Shown in pieces: positions 7,994 through 15,113 of a stretch of DNA of 20,132 nt. This stretch comes from JBFKAV01 sp041621405 (GTDB lineage: Bacteria; Pseudomonadota; Alphaproteobacteria; Rhodobacterales; Rhodobacteraceae). Below the pieces are notes generated by a model, which had not been told where the DNA came from, did not search any database, and worked only from the letters and a program-made list of their open reading frames with translations. The stretch lies in the NCBI GenBank assembly GCA_041621405.1, contig JBFKAV010000050.1:1-20132 (forward strand). Reading direction: 5' to 3'. Within the stretch, counting starts at the first letter, position 1. Each line of letters begins with the position of its first letter. Made by a program: the position numbers and the translations under genes.

Positions 7994-9748
7994 TCAGTAG
8001 ACGTCGGAACGGGTGTTGTAGACGTTGAACTTGCCCGTGGGTGTGATCAGGCGCGGGTCCTTGATCACATGCTTCAGCTCGAGCGTCCGGTCGTCGACCA
8101 CCACGATCGCAGATTCCAGGTCGGCACCGTTCCAGACCGAGAACCAGACCTCGTTGCCTTCCTGGTTGAACTCGCCCTGCACCACGCGCGGCTGGCCTTC
8201 GGCGATGCCCGCCCATTCGACGATCGGTAGCACGATCGGCTCCGGCTCTTCCGCGGTCATGTCGGCGATCTTGAACACCGCGACCGATCCGGACACCTCG
8301 GCATCCGGGTTGAGCGGCGCGTCGACGTAGAGATGCTCCGAGGTCGGGTGCGTCTTCACGAAGAGCGATCCGCCGCCGATGCTGTAGAGCGTCTGCACCA
8401 CCGTCCAGGCCTGGTCGGGATGGCCTTCGGGATCGGTGCCGATCACGGCCACGCTGTCGTCGCCGAGGTGCGAGGTCGCCCAGACCGGCCCATGGGTCGG
8501 ATGGATGAAGTTCGCGCCGCGGCCCGGGTGCGGAGTCTGGCCGCCGGTCTCGATCAGCTGAACCAGCTTGCCCTCCTGGGTGTCGATCACCGCCACCTTG
8601 CCGCGCGCGTTGGCGGCGACGAGGAAGTAGCGCCCGGTCGAATCGAAGCCGCCGTCGTGCAGGAACCGCTCGGCCTCGATCTCCGTGACCTTGAGGTTGT
8701 CGATGTCGGAATAGTCCACCATCAGGACCATCCCGGTTTCCTTCACGTTGACGATGAACTCCGGCCGGTAGTGCGACGCCACGATCGAGGCGACGCGGGG
8801 CTCGGGGTGATAGATCTGCTCGTCGTAGATCATGCCGCGGGTCGACTTGATCTTCAGCGGCTCGAGCGTCTCGCCGTCCATGATCACGTATTGCGGCGGC
8901 CAGTAGCTTCCCGCGATGGCGTAGCGGTCCTCCCAGCCCTCGAACTTCGAGGTCTCGACCGAGCGCGCCTCGGTGCCGATCTTGAGCTCGGCCACCGGCG
9001 CCGGCGGGTCCATCCAGAGGTCGATCATCGAGACCTTGGCATCACGGCCGATCACGTAAAGATAGCGGCCCGACGCCGAGATCCGGCTGATGTGCACGGC
9101 ATAGCCTGTGTCGATCACCGACTTGATCTCGTAGCTGGCGCCGTCGATCAGCGCTACCTGGCCTGCGTCGCGCAGCGTCACCGAGAACAGGTTGTCGATG
9201 GCGATGTCGTTCATCTTCTCGCCGGGCCGGTCCTCAGGCGCGACGATCACCTTCCAGCTGGCGAGCATCTCGGGCATGCCGAATTCCGGCGGTGCGGCCG
9301 GCTCGAGCAGCAGGTAGCGCGCCATGATGTCGACGTCTTCATCGGTCAGTTCGCCCGAGGTGCCCCAGTTCGGCATGCCTGCGGGCGAGCCGTAGGTGAT
9401 GAAGTCGCGGAGGTATTCGAAACCGCCGTCGCGAGTGATGTCGGTGGTCAACGCCTTGCCCGTCGCGCCCTTGCGCAACACGCCGTGGCAGCCCGCGCAG
9501 CGCTCGAAATAGATCGTGTTGGCGCGTTGGTATTCCGATGGCGTCATCACCGGATCGCCGGGCTTCCGACCCGGAATGTCGAGGTTAAGCTCCCCGAGCG
9601 TGGTCATGCTCGGCTGGTAGGCCGCGGAAGCCTCATCGCCGTGCTCGGGCGGTTTTTCCTGCGAGCCGGCTGTCTGAGCCGAAAGTGCCAGCGCCACTGC
9701 CGCGCTGGCCATGAACATCGGTTTCACATAGGGGCGCTTGATCGACAT
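7994..9748 (-). CDS. nirS: NirS, cytochrome cd1 nitrite reductase
   Basis: 584 residues. A signal peptide (about 1-27, FMASAAVALALSAQTAG) leads into a c domain with C84-A-G-C87-H88 and GVLRKGATGKAL, then the d1 propeller with TGYAVHISRISASGRYLY (H219 as proximal d1 ligand), ASHYRPEFIVNVKETG and RFLHDGGFDSTGRY, whose His residues are candidates for the active-site pair. It reduces nitrite to NO in the periplasm. H36 and Y44 are spaced 8 apart before the c domain, like His17/Tyr25 of P. pantotrophus. The start at ATG 9748 has GGAGG about 7 bases upstream and is preferred over 9793, which would lie in the promoter. It is the first gene of the nir operon. Confidence 0.97.
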   Translation of the reverse strand: MSIKRPYVKPMFMASAAVALALSAQTAGSQEKPPEHGDEASAAYQPSMTTLGELNLDIPGRKPGDPVMTPSEYQRANTIYFERCAGCHGVLRKGATGKALTTDITRDGGFEYLRDFITYGSPAGMPNWGTSGELTDEDVDIMARYLLLEPAAPPEFGMPEMLASWKVIVAPEDRPGEKMNDIAIDNLFSVTLRDAGQVALIDGASYEIKSVIDTGYAVHISRISASGRYLYVIGRDAKVSMIDLWMDPPAPVAELKIGTEARSVETSKFEGWEDRYAIAGSYWPPQYVIMDGETLEPLKIKSTRGMIYDEQIYHPEPRVASIVASHYRPEFIVNVKETGMVLMVDYSDIDNLKVTEIEAERFLHDGGFDSTGRYFLVAANARGKVAVIDTQEGKLVQLIETGGQTPHPGRGANFIHPTHGPVWATSHLGDDSVAVIGTDPEGHPDQAWTVVQTLYSIGGGSLFVKTHPTSEHLYVDAPLNPDAEVSGSVAVFKIADMTAEEPEPIVLPIVEWAGIAEGQPRVVQGEFNQEGNEVWFSVWNGADLESAIVVVDDRTLELKHVIKDPRLITPTGKFNVYNTRSDVY

Positions 9749-9755
9749 TACCGTC

Positions 9756-9760
9756 CTCCG
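9756..9760 (-). promoter_or_regulatory. Shine-Dalgarno sequence of nirS
   Basis: CGGAG/GGAGG on the minus strand, about 7 bases before ATG 9748. It decides the nirS start and is among the best ribosome-binding sites in the window. Confidence 0.7.
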
Positions 9761-9782
9761 ATCCGCTGATGGGTCGCGGGGG

Positions 9783-9788
9783 AGATTG
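9783..9788 (-). promoter_or_regulatory. Candidate -10 element of the nirS promoter
   Basis: CAATCT on the minus strand begins exactly 22 bases after the TTGAC palindrome, the class II Fnr/Dnr geometry (box centred near -41.5). This predicts transcription starting near 9776 and a leader of about 28 bases that still contains the Shine-Dalgarno sequence. Confidence 0.5.
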
Positions 9789-9810
9789 CACACTTGGCCC
9801 CCTTTGCTCC

Positions 9811-9824
9811 TTGACTTCTGTCAA
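9811..9824. promoter_or_regulatory. Fnr/Dnr-type palindrome between nirS and nirI
   Basis: TTGAC-TTCT-GTCAA, a perfect 5-4-5 palindrome in the 112-base gap between divergent nirS and nirI. Dnr/NNR-type regulators of denitrifiers bind such sites in response to NO; Fnr sites have TTGAT. Spacing suits nirS best. On the nirI side the matching -10 position (TAAGCG, 9847-9852) would place the start of transcription only about two bases before the nirI ATG. Confidence 0.85.
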
Positions 9825-9860
9825 GGCGGCGGTCCGCGGGCGGACGTAAGCGTTGCCGGC

Positions 9861-11909
9861 ATGCGCCGCTTCGACGTCCTGACCATCGTGCTTGTCTGCG
9901 CGCTCGCGGGAGCCGGCGTTCGGACGGCGGCGCAAACAGTCGAGGGCCAGGCCCAGGAAATCGAGGTGACAAGACTCGATGCGGCGCTGGCGATGCGACT
10001 GTTTCCTGGCCTTGCAGAGCCTCGGATCGAGCGTATCGAGGGCGACGTTCCCGGCTGGCAGGTGACGCGGCCGGACGGGACGCCGGTGGGCCACGTCGCC
10101 TCGACCTGGGAGATCGCGAGATCGGTCGGCTATTCCGGAAAGCCGCTGGAGGTCATGGTGGCGGTCGCCCCCGAGGGGGTGATTGCCGGCGCGGCATTGG
10201 TCCGTCACAGCGAGCCGATCCTCACGCTGGGCCTCTCGGATGCCGACATCGCGGAATTCGTCGGCGGCTTCGCCGGAATCGACCTGAGCGACCCGCTGGC
10301 CACTGGGGGCTCCGGGCGCGCCGCGCCCGACACGATCGCTCGGGCGACCGTGTCCTCGGCGGTGATACGCGACTCGATCCTGCGCACCGCACGCGCCCTC
10401 GCGCTGGCCCGTGGCCTGGTGCCCGGAAAGGGGGTCGAGCGCACCGGGTTCGAGCCGCGCGACGCGACAGCGCTCGTCGCAGCGGGCGCCTTGGCGCGCG
10501 AAACGGTGACGCTGGCCGAGGCGGCGCCGGCGTTTGCCGAGGCGAAGGTGCCGGTGCCGTCCGGTGACGGCGACTTCATCGACCTTTGGGTCGCCCTCGC
10601 CGATCCGCCGACGATCGGCCAGAACCTGCTGGGCGGCCCGCTCTACACGCGCGTCGTCGGCGCGCTCGGCACCGGCGAGGTGGCGCTCTTCGTGGCCTCG
10701 CGCGGGCTGCAGGGCCATCGCGGTACCGACTGGCGCAGGACCGGCGTCTTCGACCGGATCGCGGTGGTCCAAGACGGACGGCGCGTCGCACTTGGCGCCG
10801 AGGGCTACACCCGGATCGACAGTCTCGCGCTCGAGGGCCTGCCCGCGTTCAAGGAGCGCAGCATCTTCCGGCTACCGACCGACGAGGTCGACCCCACCCT
10901 GCCCTTCCGCGTGGAGGTCACAGCCACGCGCCCGGCAGAGGCCGAGGGCGCGCCCGACAAGGTTCTGGTAATGGGCGTCGACTACGCGCTGCCGGAGGAA
11001 TTCGTGCGCGCCGCGCCTCCCGAGCCGGCGCCGCTCTGGCAGCAGGCCTGGGAACGCAAGCGGCTCCAGCTGGTCGCGCTGGCGGCGCTCCTTACGGTGG
11101 TCACCGCGGTCATGTTCCTGCAGGAACTCCTGGTGCGTCGCCCCCGGCTGTGGCGCGGGCTCCGGCTCGGGATCCTGGCGGTGACGCTGGTGTGGCTCGG
11201 TTGGGGCATCAACGGGCAGCTCTCGGTGGTGCAGGTCGTGGCCTTCCTCCATGCCCTGCTGTCGGGCTTTTCCTGGGAGACCTTCCTCGTCGAGCCGGTG
11301 ATCTTCGTGCTTTGGGGCGGGGTCGCGCTCGGGATCCTGTTCCTCGGCCGCGGCGTCTACTGCGGATGGCTCTGCCCATTCGGGGCGTTGCAGGAACTGT
11401 CCAACGTGGTGGCCCGCAGGTTCGGCGTGCCACAAATCGCCCTGCCCTACCCGCTCCACGAACGGCTTTGGGTGATCAAGTACACGCTCTTCGTCGCCAT
11501 TCTGGCGCTCTCGTTCTACTCGATGACCGATGCGCTGATCCTTGCCGAGGTCGAGCCGTTCAAGACCGCGATCTCGCTCAGGATGATGCGGGCCTGGCCC
11601 TTCGTCGCCTTCGTCGTGGTTCTCATCACCGCAGGGCTGTTCATCGAGCGCTTCTATTGCCGCTACCTCTGCCCGCTAGGGGCCGCGCTGGCGATTCCGG
11701 CAAAGCTGAAGGTCTTCGACTGGCTCAGGCGGCGCCCGCAATGCGGGCGCGAATGTCGGCTCTGCGAGCAGAAATGCACGGTTGGCGCGATCGACCCGCT
11801 GGGGCGGATCAACGTCAACGAATGCGTGCTCTGCCTGCGCTGCCAGGTCGTGTTCTATGACAAGGAAACCTGCCCGGTCCTGAAGCGGCGTGCCCGGGAG
11901 GCAGCGTGA
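9861..11909 (+). CDS. nirI: NirI, NosR-like flavo-iron-sulfur membrane protein
   Basis: 682 residues. A signal peptide (about 1-24) precedes a periplasmic FMN-binding domain with DTIARATVSSAV, where T163 is the candidate covalent flavin site. A membrane core of about five or six helices starts near 394. It holds two CxxxCP motifs, YCGWLCPFGA and YCRYLCPLGA. A C-terminal cytoplasmic double ferredoxin domain has C628, C632, C635, C639 and C655, C658, C661, C671. NirI is required for nirS expression or activity in Paracoccus; the NosR paralogue passes electrons outward. It is divergent from nirS, and the NirX-type flavin transferase lies at 13472. The start at ATG 9861 gives the signal peptide; an upstream ATG at 9738 would lie within nirS. 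No clear Shine-Dalgarno is seen. NirI is chosen over NosR by position. Confidence 0.88.
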   Translation: MRRFDVLTIVLVCALAGAGVRTAAQTVEGQAQEIEVTRLDAALAMRLFPGLAEPRIERIEGDVPGWQVTRPDGTPVGHVASTWEIARSVGYSGKPLEVMVAVAPEGVIAGAALVRHSEPILTLGLSDADIAEFVGGFAGIDLSDPLATGGSGRAAPDTIARATVSSAVIRDSILRTARALALARGLVPGKGVERTGFEPRDATALVAAGALARETVTLAEAAPAFAEAKVPVPSGDGDFIDLWVALADPPTIGQNLLGGPLYTRVVGALGTGEVALFVASRGLQGHRGTDWRRTGVFDRIAVVQDGRRVALGAEGYTRIDSLALEGLPAFKERSIFRLPTDEVDPTLPFRVEVTATRPAEAEGAPDKVLVMGVDYALPEEFVRAAPPEPAPLWQQAWERKRLQLVALAALLTVVTAVMFLQELLVRRPRLWRGLRLGILAVTLVWLGWGINGQLSVVQVVAFLHALLSGFSWETFLVEPVIFVLWGGVALGILFLGRGVYCGWLCPFGALQELSNVVARRFGVPQIALPYPLHERLWVIKYTLFVAILALSFYSMTDALILAEVEPFKTAISLRMMRAWPFVAFVVVLITAGLFIERFYCRYLCPLGAALAIPAKLKVFDWLRRRPQCGRECRLCEQKCTVGAIDPLGRINVNECVLCLRCQVVFYDKETCPVLKRRAREAA

Positions 11910-11958
11910 GCGGGCGATGGCGCACGGCTCCACGCGCGACCCGCAAGTGCCATTTCGC

Positions 11959-12519
11959 TCACGCTTCGAACGGCGCCCTCAACTCCGGCGGCAACTCGAA
12001 CTCGCCCAGGACTCGCGCCCGCGCCTCCGGCGACATCTTGCGCGCGGTCTTGGCGACGATGTCGGCGATCTTCGCCGCGTCCTTCTTGGCCGCGAATGGG
12101 GAGAAATACCATTTCAGGAACACGAAGCAGATCACGTCCTCGAGTGCCTGCACCTCGGCGTCGCGCTTCAATCCCTCCTTGCGCAGCATCCGTCCCGCGG
12201 CCGCGATCTCCTGCTCCCCGTAGCCGGCCGACGCCATGATCGCGCCCACCCGCTCGGCATGATGCCGGGCCAGGTCACGCCGCCAGGTCAGATAACCGGT
12301 CCTGCCTTCGGGATAGTCGGTGCGCGGCAGCATCCAGCGCTCGATATGCTGGCCGCGCGCGGCGATCTGCAGTGCTTCGGAGGCGCCAGGGAACAGCCGG
12401 TACAATTCCGCGCTCATCCGTTGGCCGTAGAGCAGCGAAGAAGGCACGCCGTCCTCGTGCATCGGATCGGATGCGTTGGCAGCGTCGATCGCCGAAAGGG
12501 CGGCAGCCAGGCGACTCAC
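11959..12519 (-). CDS. DUF4202 family protein
   Basis: 186 residues from GTG 12519, predicted soluble and all-helical. Recognisable DUF4202 features are YGQRMSAELYRLFP, RGQHIERWMLPRTDYPEGR, GYLTWRRDLARHHAE, MLRKEGLKRDAEVQALEDV and a C-terminal KWYFSPFAAK. The biochemical function is unknown to me. The spaced H, HH and E-D residues resemble an HD-type metal-binding helical fold, which is speculation. Its GTG overlaps the stop of the regulator gene upstream (GTGA), so the two are probably translated together. It converges on nirI across 49 bases. A longer start at 12558 would lie inside the regulator gene and adds only low-complexity residues. Confidence 0.8.
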   Translation of the reverse strand: MSRLAAALSAIDAANASDPMHEDGVPSSLLYGQRMSAELYRLFPGASEALQIAARGQHIERWMLPRTDYPEGRTGYLTWRRDLARHHAERVGAIMASAGYGEQEIAAAGRMLRKEGLKRDAEVQALEDVICFVFLKWYFSPFAAKKDAAKIADIVAKTARKMSPEARARVLGEFELPPELRAPFEA

Positions 12520-13223
12520 AGCGCCTTGTTCCACGCCGCCGCCGGATCTTCCTCGCAATAGTCACGCAGGCGGGCGACATCCTCGATCGCGGCATGATGC
12601 CCTTCGACGATCACGCCCACCGAGCGCAACTTGGAGAATGCGCGCGAGAGGCTCTCGGGCTTCATGCCCAATCGTCCTGCGATCAGCACCTTGTCGTAGG
12701 GCAGTCCCACCACGCAGCTCCCGGTGGCGCAATGGCACAGCTCCAGGAGGAACTCCGCAACACGCTGGGTTCCGGTCTGCGCCTTCATCTGCTCGACCTG
12801 TGCCACCAGCGATTTCAGATGCTGGAAGGTGGCCGCGAGCACGTTGATCGCCACCTCCGGATCGCGCCGGATCAGCGAGGTGAGGACGCCCGCGGGGATA
12901 TGCATGATCTCGCATTCGGTCACCGCCTCGGCGGACACCGGATAGGGCTGGGCGCGCAGCGCGACGGCCTCGCCGAAGCTGCCGCCCTTGGTGAACACGT
13001 TGACCACGGCCTCGCTGCCGTTCGGAGCGATCCGGAAGAGCTTGACCCAGCCGTGGATCACGACATGGATCGCGGTCGCCTTTTCGCCCTGCAAAAAGAG
13101 CGCCGTGCCCCTGTCATAGGAGTGATAGGTCGCCGCGGAGAGCAATTTGTCGGCTGCCTGCATCGGAAGGCTGGCCAACAACATCGATTGGCGTGCGATC
13201 CTCTCCTGCTCGTCCCGATTCAC
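12516..13223 (-). CDS. Dnr-type Crp/Fnr-family regulator
   Basis: 235 residues from GTG 13223. An N-terminal cNMP-binding-like beta-barrel (YDRGTALFLQGEKATAIHVV, GGSFGEAVALRAQPYPVSAE) leads into a long dimer helix and a C-terminal helix-turn-helix with AGRLGMKPESLSRAFSKLR. The E-S-L-S-R recognition helix is of the Fnr/Dnr kind that reads TTGA half-sites. It has no N-terminal cysteine cluster, so it is not an oxygen-sensing Fnr; an NO-responsive Dnr/NNR role is likely, as Dnr senses NO through heme. GTG is preferred because AAGGAGAGG lies 8 bases upstream and the length fits; the frame is open from ATG 13310. It overlaps the DUF4202 gene. It is the prime candidate to bind the three palindromes here. 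Confidence 0.85.
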   Translation of the reverse strand: MNRDEQERIARQSMLLASLPMQAADKLLSAATYHSYDRGTALFLQGEKATAIHVVIHGWVKLFRIAPNGSEAVVNVFTKGGSFGEAVALRAQPYPVSAEAVTECEIMHIPAGVLTSLIRRDPEVAINVLAATFQHLKSLVAQVEQMKAQTGTQRVAEFLLELCHCATGSCVVGLPYDKVLIAGRLGMKPESLSRAFSKLRSVGVIVEGHHAAIEDVARLRDYCEEDPAAAWNKAL

Positions 13224-13363
13224 GACCCCCACCTCTCCTTGGCGGAACCGTACACAACCCAAATCTCCCGTCGATGGTTTTTTTCCGGGGTGCGCCAGGA
13301 CGGACCGCATCGAGGCCCGGCTGGGCGACTGGCGTCAGCCCGGACTGGCAGCCGTGGCCAAGC

Positions 13364-13377
13364 TTGACGAAAGTCAA
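13364..13377. promoter_or_regulatory. Fnr/Dnr-type palindrome upstream of nirX and the Dnr-like gene
   Basis: TTGAC-GAAA-GTCAA, a perfect 5-4-5 palindrome, in the 248-base divergent gap. Toward nirX, CAGCCT (13400-13405) lies 22 bases downstream and could serve as a weak -10. In the other direction the equivalent position reads GGGCTG, a poor -10, so nirX is the more likely target, but autoregulation of the Dnr-like gene is possible. Confidence 0.8.
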
Positions 13378-13471
13378 GGCATGGCCACGCCGAGCGTTCC
13401 AGCCTGCCGGCACGCTTCGCGGCTCGGTGGCTTGCACGCCGGGCCGAGGCGCGTCCGCAGGAGAGGCGCAT

Positions 13472-14389
13472 ATGTACCGACTGCTGAACCGTCGCAGGTT
13501 TCTGGCCATCACCGCCTCCGCGATCGCGGCGCCGGGGGGACTGCGAGCGGGCACCGCGGCCTGGCGCGGCACGGCGCTCGGCGCTGCGGCGTCGATCACG
13601 CTGGGCGGCACCGGCGGCGCGGAAGCTGGACAGACCTTCGCCGCGGTGACCGCGGAACTCGAGCGCCTCGAGCAGGTCTTCAGTCTCTACCGGCCCGAGT
13701 CGGCGCTCTCGCGGCTGAACCGCGACGGACGGCTGGTTGCGCCACCGGCCGACCTGGTGGAGATTCTCGCGCTTTGCGATTCGCTCCACGCCGCCACGGG
13801 CGGCGCCTTCGATCCCACCGTGCAGCCGCTCTGGCTGGCTCTGGCACGGCACCGATCCGCGCGCGACAATCCCAGCCTCGAAGCGACGGCAGATCTCGTC
13901 GGCTGGAGCGGCGTCGAGTTCGAAAGGGCCGGCGTGGCCCTATCCCGTTCGGGCATGGCGCTGACCCTGAACGGCGTCGCCCAGGGCTATATCGCCGACC
14001 GGATCGCCGCGCTCCTCGGTGGGCGCGGCTACAACGACGTGCTGGTGGACATGGGAGAACTCGTGGCCCGCGGCGCGCGGCACGGTACGGCCTGGAGCGC
14101 GGCGATCGCCGCGCCGGACGGCCGGATTCTCCGGCGCGTCGCCCTTCGCGATCGGGCGCTCGCCGTCTCGGCGCCGCTTGGCACGCTGATCGACCGGGAC
14201 CGGCGCATCGGCCATATCCTCGACCCCCGGACCGGAACGACGGCCGCAGGGCGCCAGCTCGTGGCCGTGTCGGCCGAGACTGCGGCGGTTGCCGACGGGC
14301 TTTCGACAGCATGCTGCCTATTGTCCGAAGCGGAGGCGGCTCGGGCAGTGGCACAGTTCGACGGCGCCCAGTTGGACGCGCTGATCTGA
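13472..14389 (+). CDS. nirX: NirX/ApbE-type FAD:protein FMN transferase
   Basis: 305 residues with a twin-arginine signal (NRRRFLAITASAIAAPGG). The ApbE domain shows FSLYRPESALSRLNRDGRL, GGAFDPTVQPLW, LNGVAQGYIADRIA, VDMGE and a C-terminal IGHILDPRTGTTA. It transfers FMN from FAD to a Ser/Thr of a periplasmic target; NirX/NosX proteins are known to act on NirI/NosR. The likely substrate is NirI at 9861, and a NosR elsewhere is possible. The start at ATG 13472 has AGGAGAGG five bases before and puts the Tat motif at the N-terminus; the frame is open further upstream but lacks family features. NirX is separated here from nirI by two genes on the other strand. Confidence 0.9.
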   Translation: MYRLLNRRRFLAITASAIAAPGGLRAGTAAWRGTALGAAASITLGGTGGAEAGQTFAAVTAELERLEQVFSLYRPESALSRLNRDGRLVAPPADLVEILALCDSLHAATGGAFDPTVQPLWLALARHRSARDNPSLEATADLVGWSGVEFERAGVALSRSGMALTLNGVAQGYIADRIAALLGGRGYNDVLVDMGELVARGARHGTAWSAAIAAPDGRILRRVALRDRALAVSAPLGTLIDRDRRIGHILDPRTGTTAAGRQLVAVSAETAAVADGLSTACCLLSEAEAARAVAQFDGAQLDALI

Positions 14390-14397
14390 CCCGAGGG

Positions 14398-14416
14398 ACC
14401 GGCGTGCTTCGCCGGT
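14398..14416 (+). terminator. Candidate weak terminator after nirX
   Basis: ACCGGCG, loop TGCTT, CGCCGGT: a perfect 7-base stem nine bases after the nirX stop, followed by only three T residues (14416-14418). The short T run makes termination uncertain. Confidence 0.4.
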
Positions 14417-14670
14417 TTGGCGCGGACGACGGGATCCAAGACGTGATCACCCTCGCCGCCGCCTTCCAGATATCCGGGCCCAGCCTGCCGGAAGCGACGA
14501 CTGCACAAGGCCGGGCCTCCTTCCACGCCCGCATCGATCGGCGCCATTTCTACCCGGCAGCTAGGTTCGGGCACACCCGTCAAGGCAGCGCCTCCCTCTA
14601 GGATTCAACCAGCCAAAACCGTATCTTGCGCCGCCTCGCAGCCTTCCACCCGGCACCGCGCGTCAGCCGC

Positions 14671-14684
14671 TTGACTTAGGTCAA
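14671..14684. promoter_or_regulatory. Fnr/Dnr-type palindrome upstream of the heme-copper operon
   Basis: TTGAC-TTAG-GTCAA, a perfect 5-4-5 palindrome with the same arms as the sites at 9811 and 13364. It sits 216 bases before the first gene of the operon and in class II position relative to TACGCT at 14707. Confidence 0.87.
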
Positions 14685-14706
14685 GGCTCCCGGGGGTCGG
14701 AGACCC

Positions 14707-14712
14707 TACGCT
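14707..14712 (+). promoter_or_regulatory. Candidate -10 element of the heme-copper operon
   Basis: TACGCT starts exactly 22 bases after the palindrome, matching T1, A2 and T6 of the -10 consensus. It predicts a transcript starting near 14719 with a leader of about 180 bases. Confidence 0.55.
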
Positions 14713-14899
14713 GCCGCCAAAGATGGCGCGTCACCGCCGGCTTTGGATAGATCGTCTGTCCCGCTCGCTCCGCAAGTGATGTCGGCAGCAAGCGCATTCG
14801 GACAAGACACGGGAAGCCCGCGGTGAGCCGTCTTGCTGCAACCTTTCCTCCGGAAATCCCGGACGGGTGCACTCGAAAGCCAGAAGGGAGACTGTGCTC

Positions 14900-15082
14900 A
14901 TGACCAGCTCTGACACGACGAAGGACAAGGGACCGGCTGAGTCACCGGAGGCGCGGGTGCCGGCGATGCAGCGTGTGCTCGACAACCCCTTCCTGCTCCT
15001 CTTTCTCGGCGTCACCGTCCCGGCGGTTCTCTACATCATCTGGGGCGTGATGGAGGTGGCCTCGGTTCCCATCGGGAACTGA
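14900..15082 (+). CDS. Small single-span membrane protein, possible subunit IIa-like peptide
   Basis: 60 residues. A charged, Pro-rich N-terminus (about 1-28) leads to one membrane helix (about 31-52, LLLFLGVTVPAVLYIIWGVM). GAAGGGAG lies 9 bases before ATG 14900; the upstream in-frame ATG at 14867 lacks such a site. It is 31 bases ahead of the CuA subunit gene. The order small peptide, subunit II, subunit I is that of Thermus ba3 oxidase (cbaD-cbaB-cbaA), where the small gene encodes subunit IIa. A structural role in the complex is inferred from position and shape; I do not recognise its sequence. Confidence 0.75.
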   Translation: MTSSDTTKDKGPAESPEARVPAMQRVLDNPFLLLFLGVTVPAVLYIIWGVMEVASVPIGN

Positions 15083-15113
15083 GCCAAGCGCAAAACGAGA
15101 GCGAGGCAGCACC

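Larger units (their letters stand above)
14417..14899. other. Intergenic region carrying the promoter of the heme-copper operon
   Basis: No convincing gene is seen in this stretch of about 480 bases on either strand. It holds the TTGAC palindrome at 14671, a -10 candidate at 14707, a hairpin at 14717-14746 and a leader of about 180 bases ending in the Shine-Dalgarno GAAGGGAG at 14883-14890. Confidence 0.6.

Noticed and set aside
11910..11958. Possible bidirectional terminator between nirI and the DUF4202 gene
   Set aside because: Only a short, bulged GCGATGGC/GCCATTTCGC pairing is visible and there is no T tract on either strand.
13275..13284. Run of seven T residues upstream of the Dnr-like gene
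   Set aside because: I considered a terminator, but no GC stem precedes it on the plus strand and no gene ends nearby.
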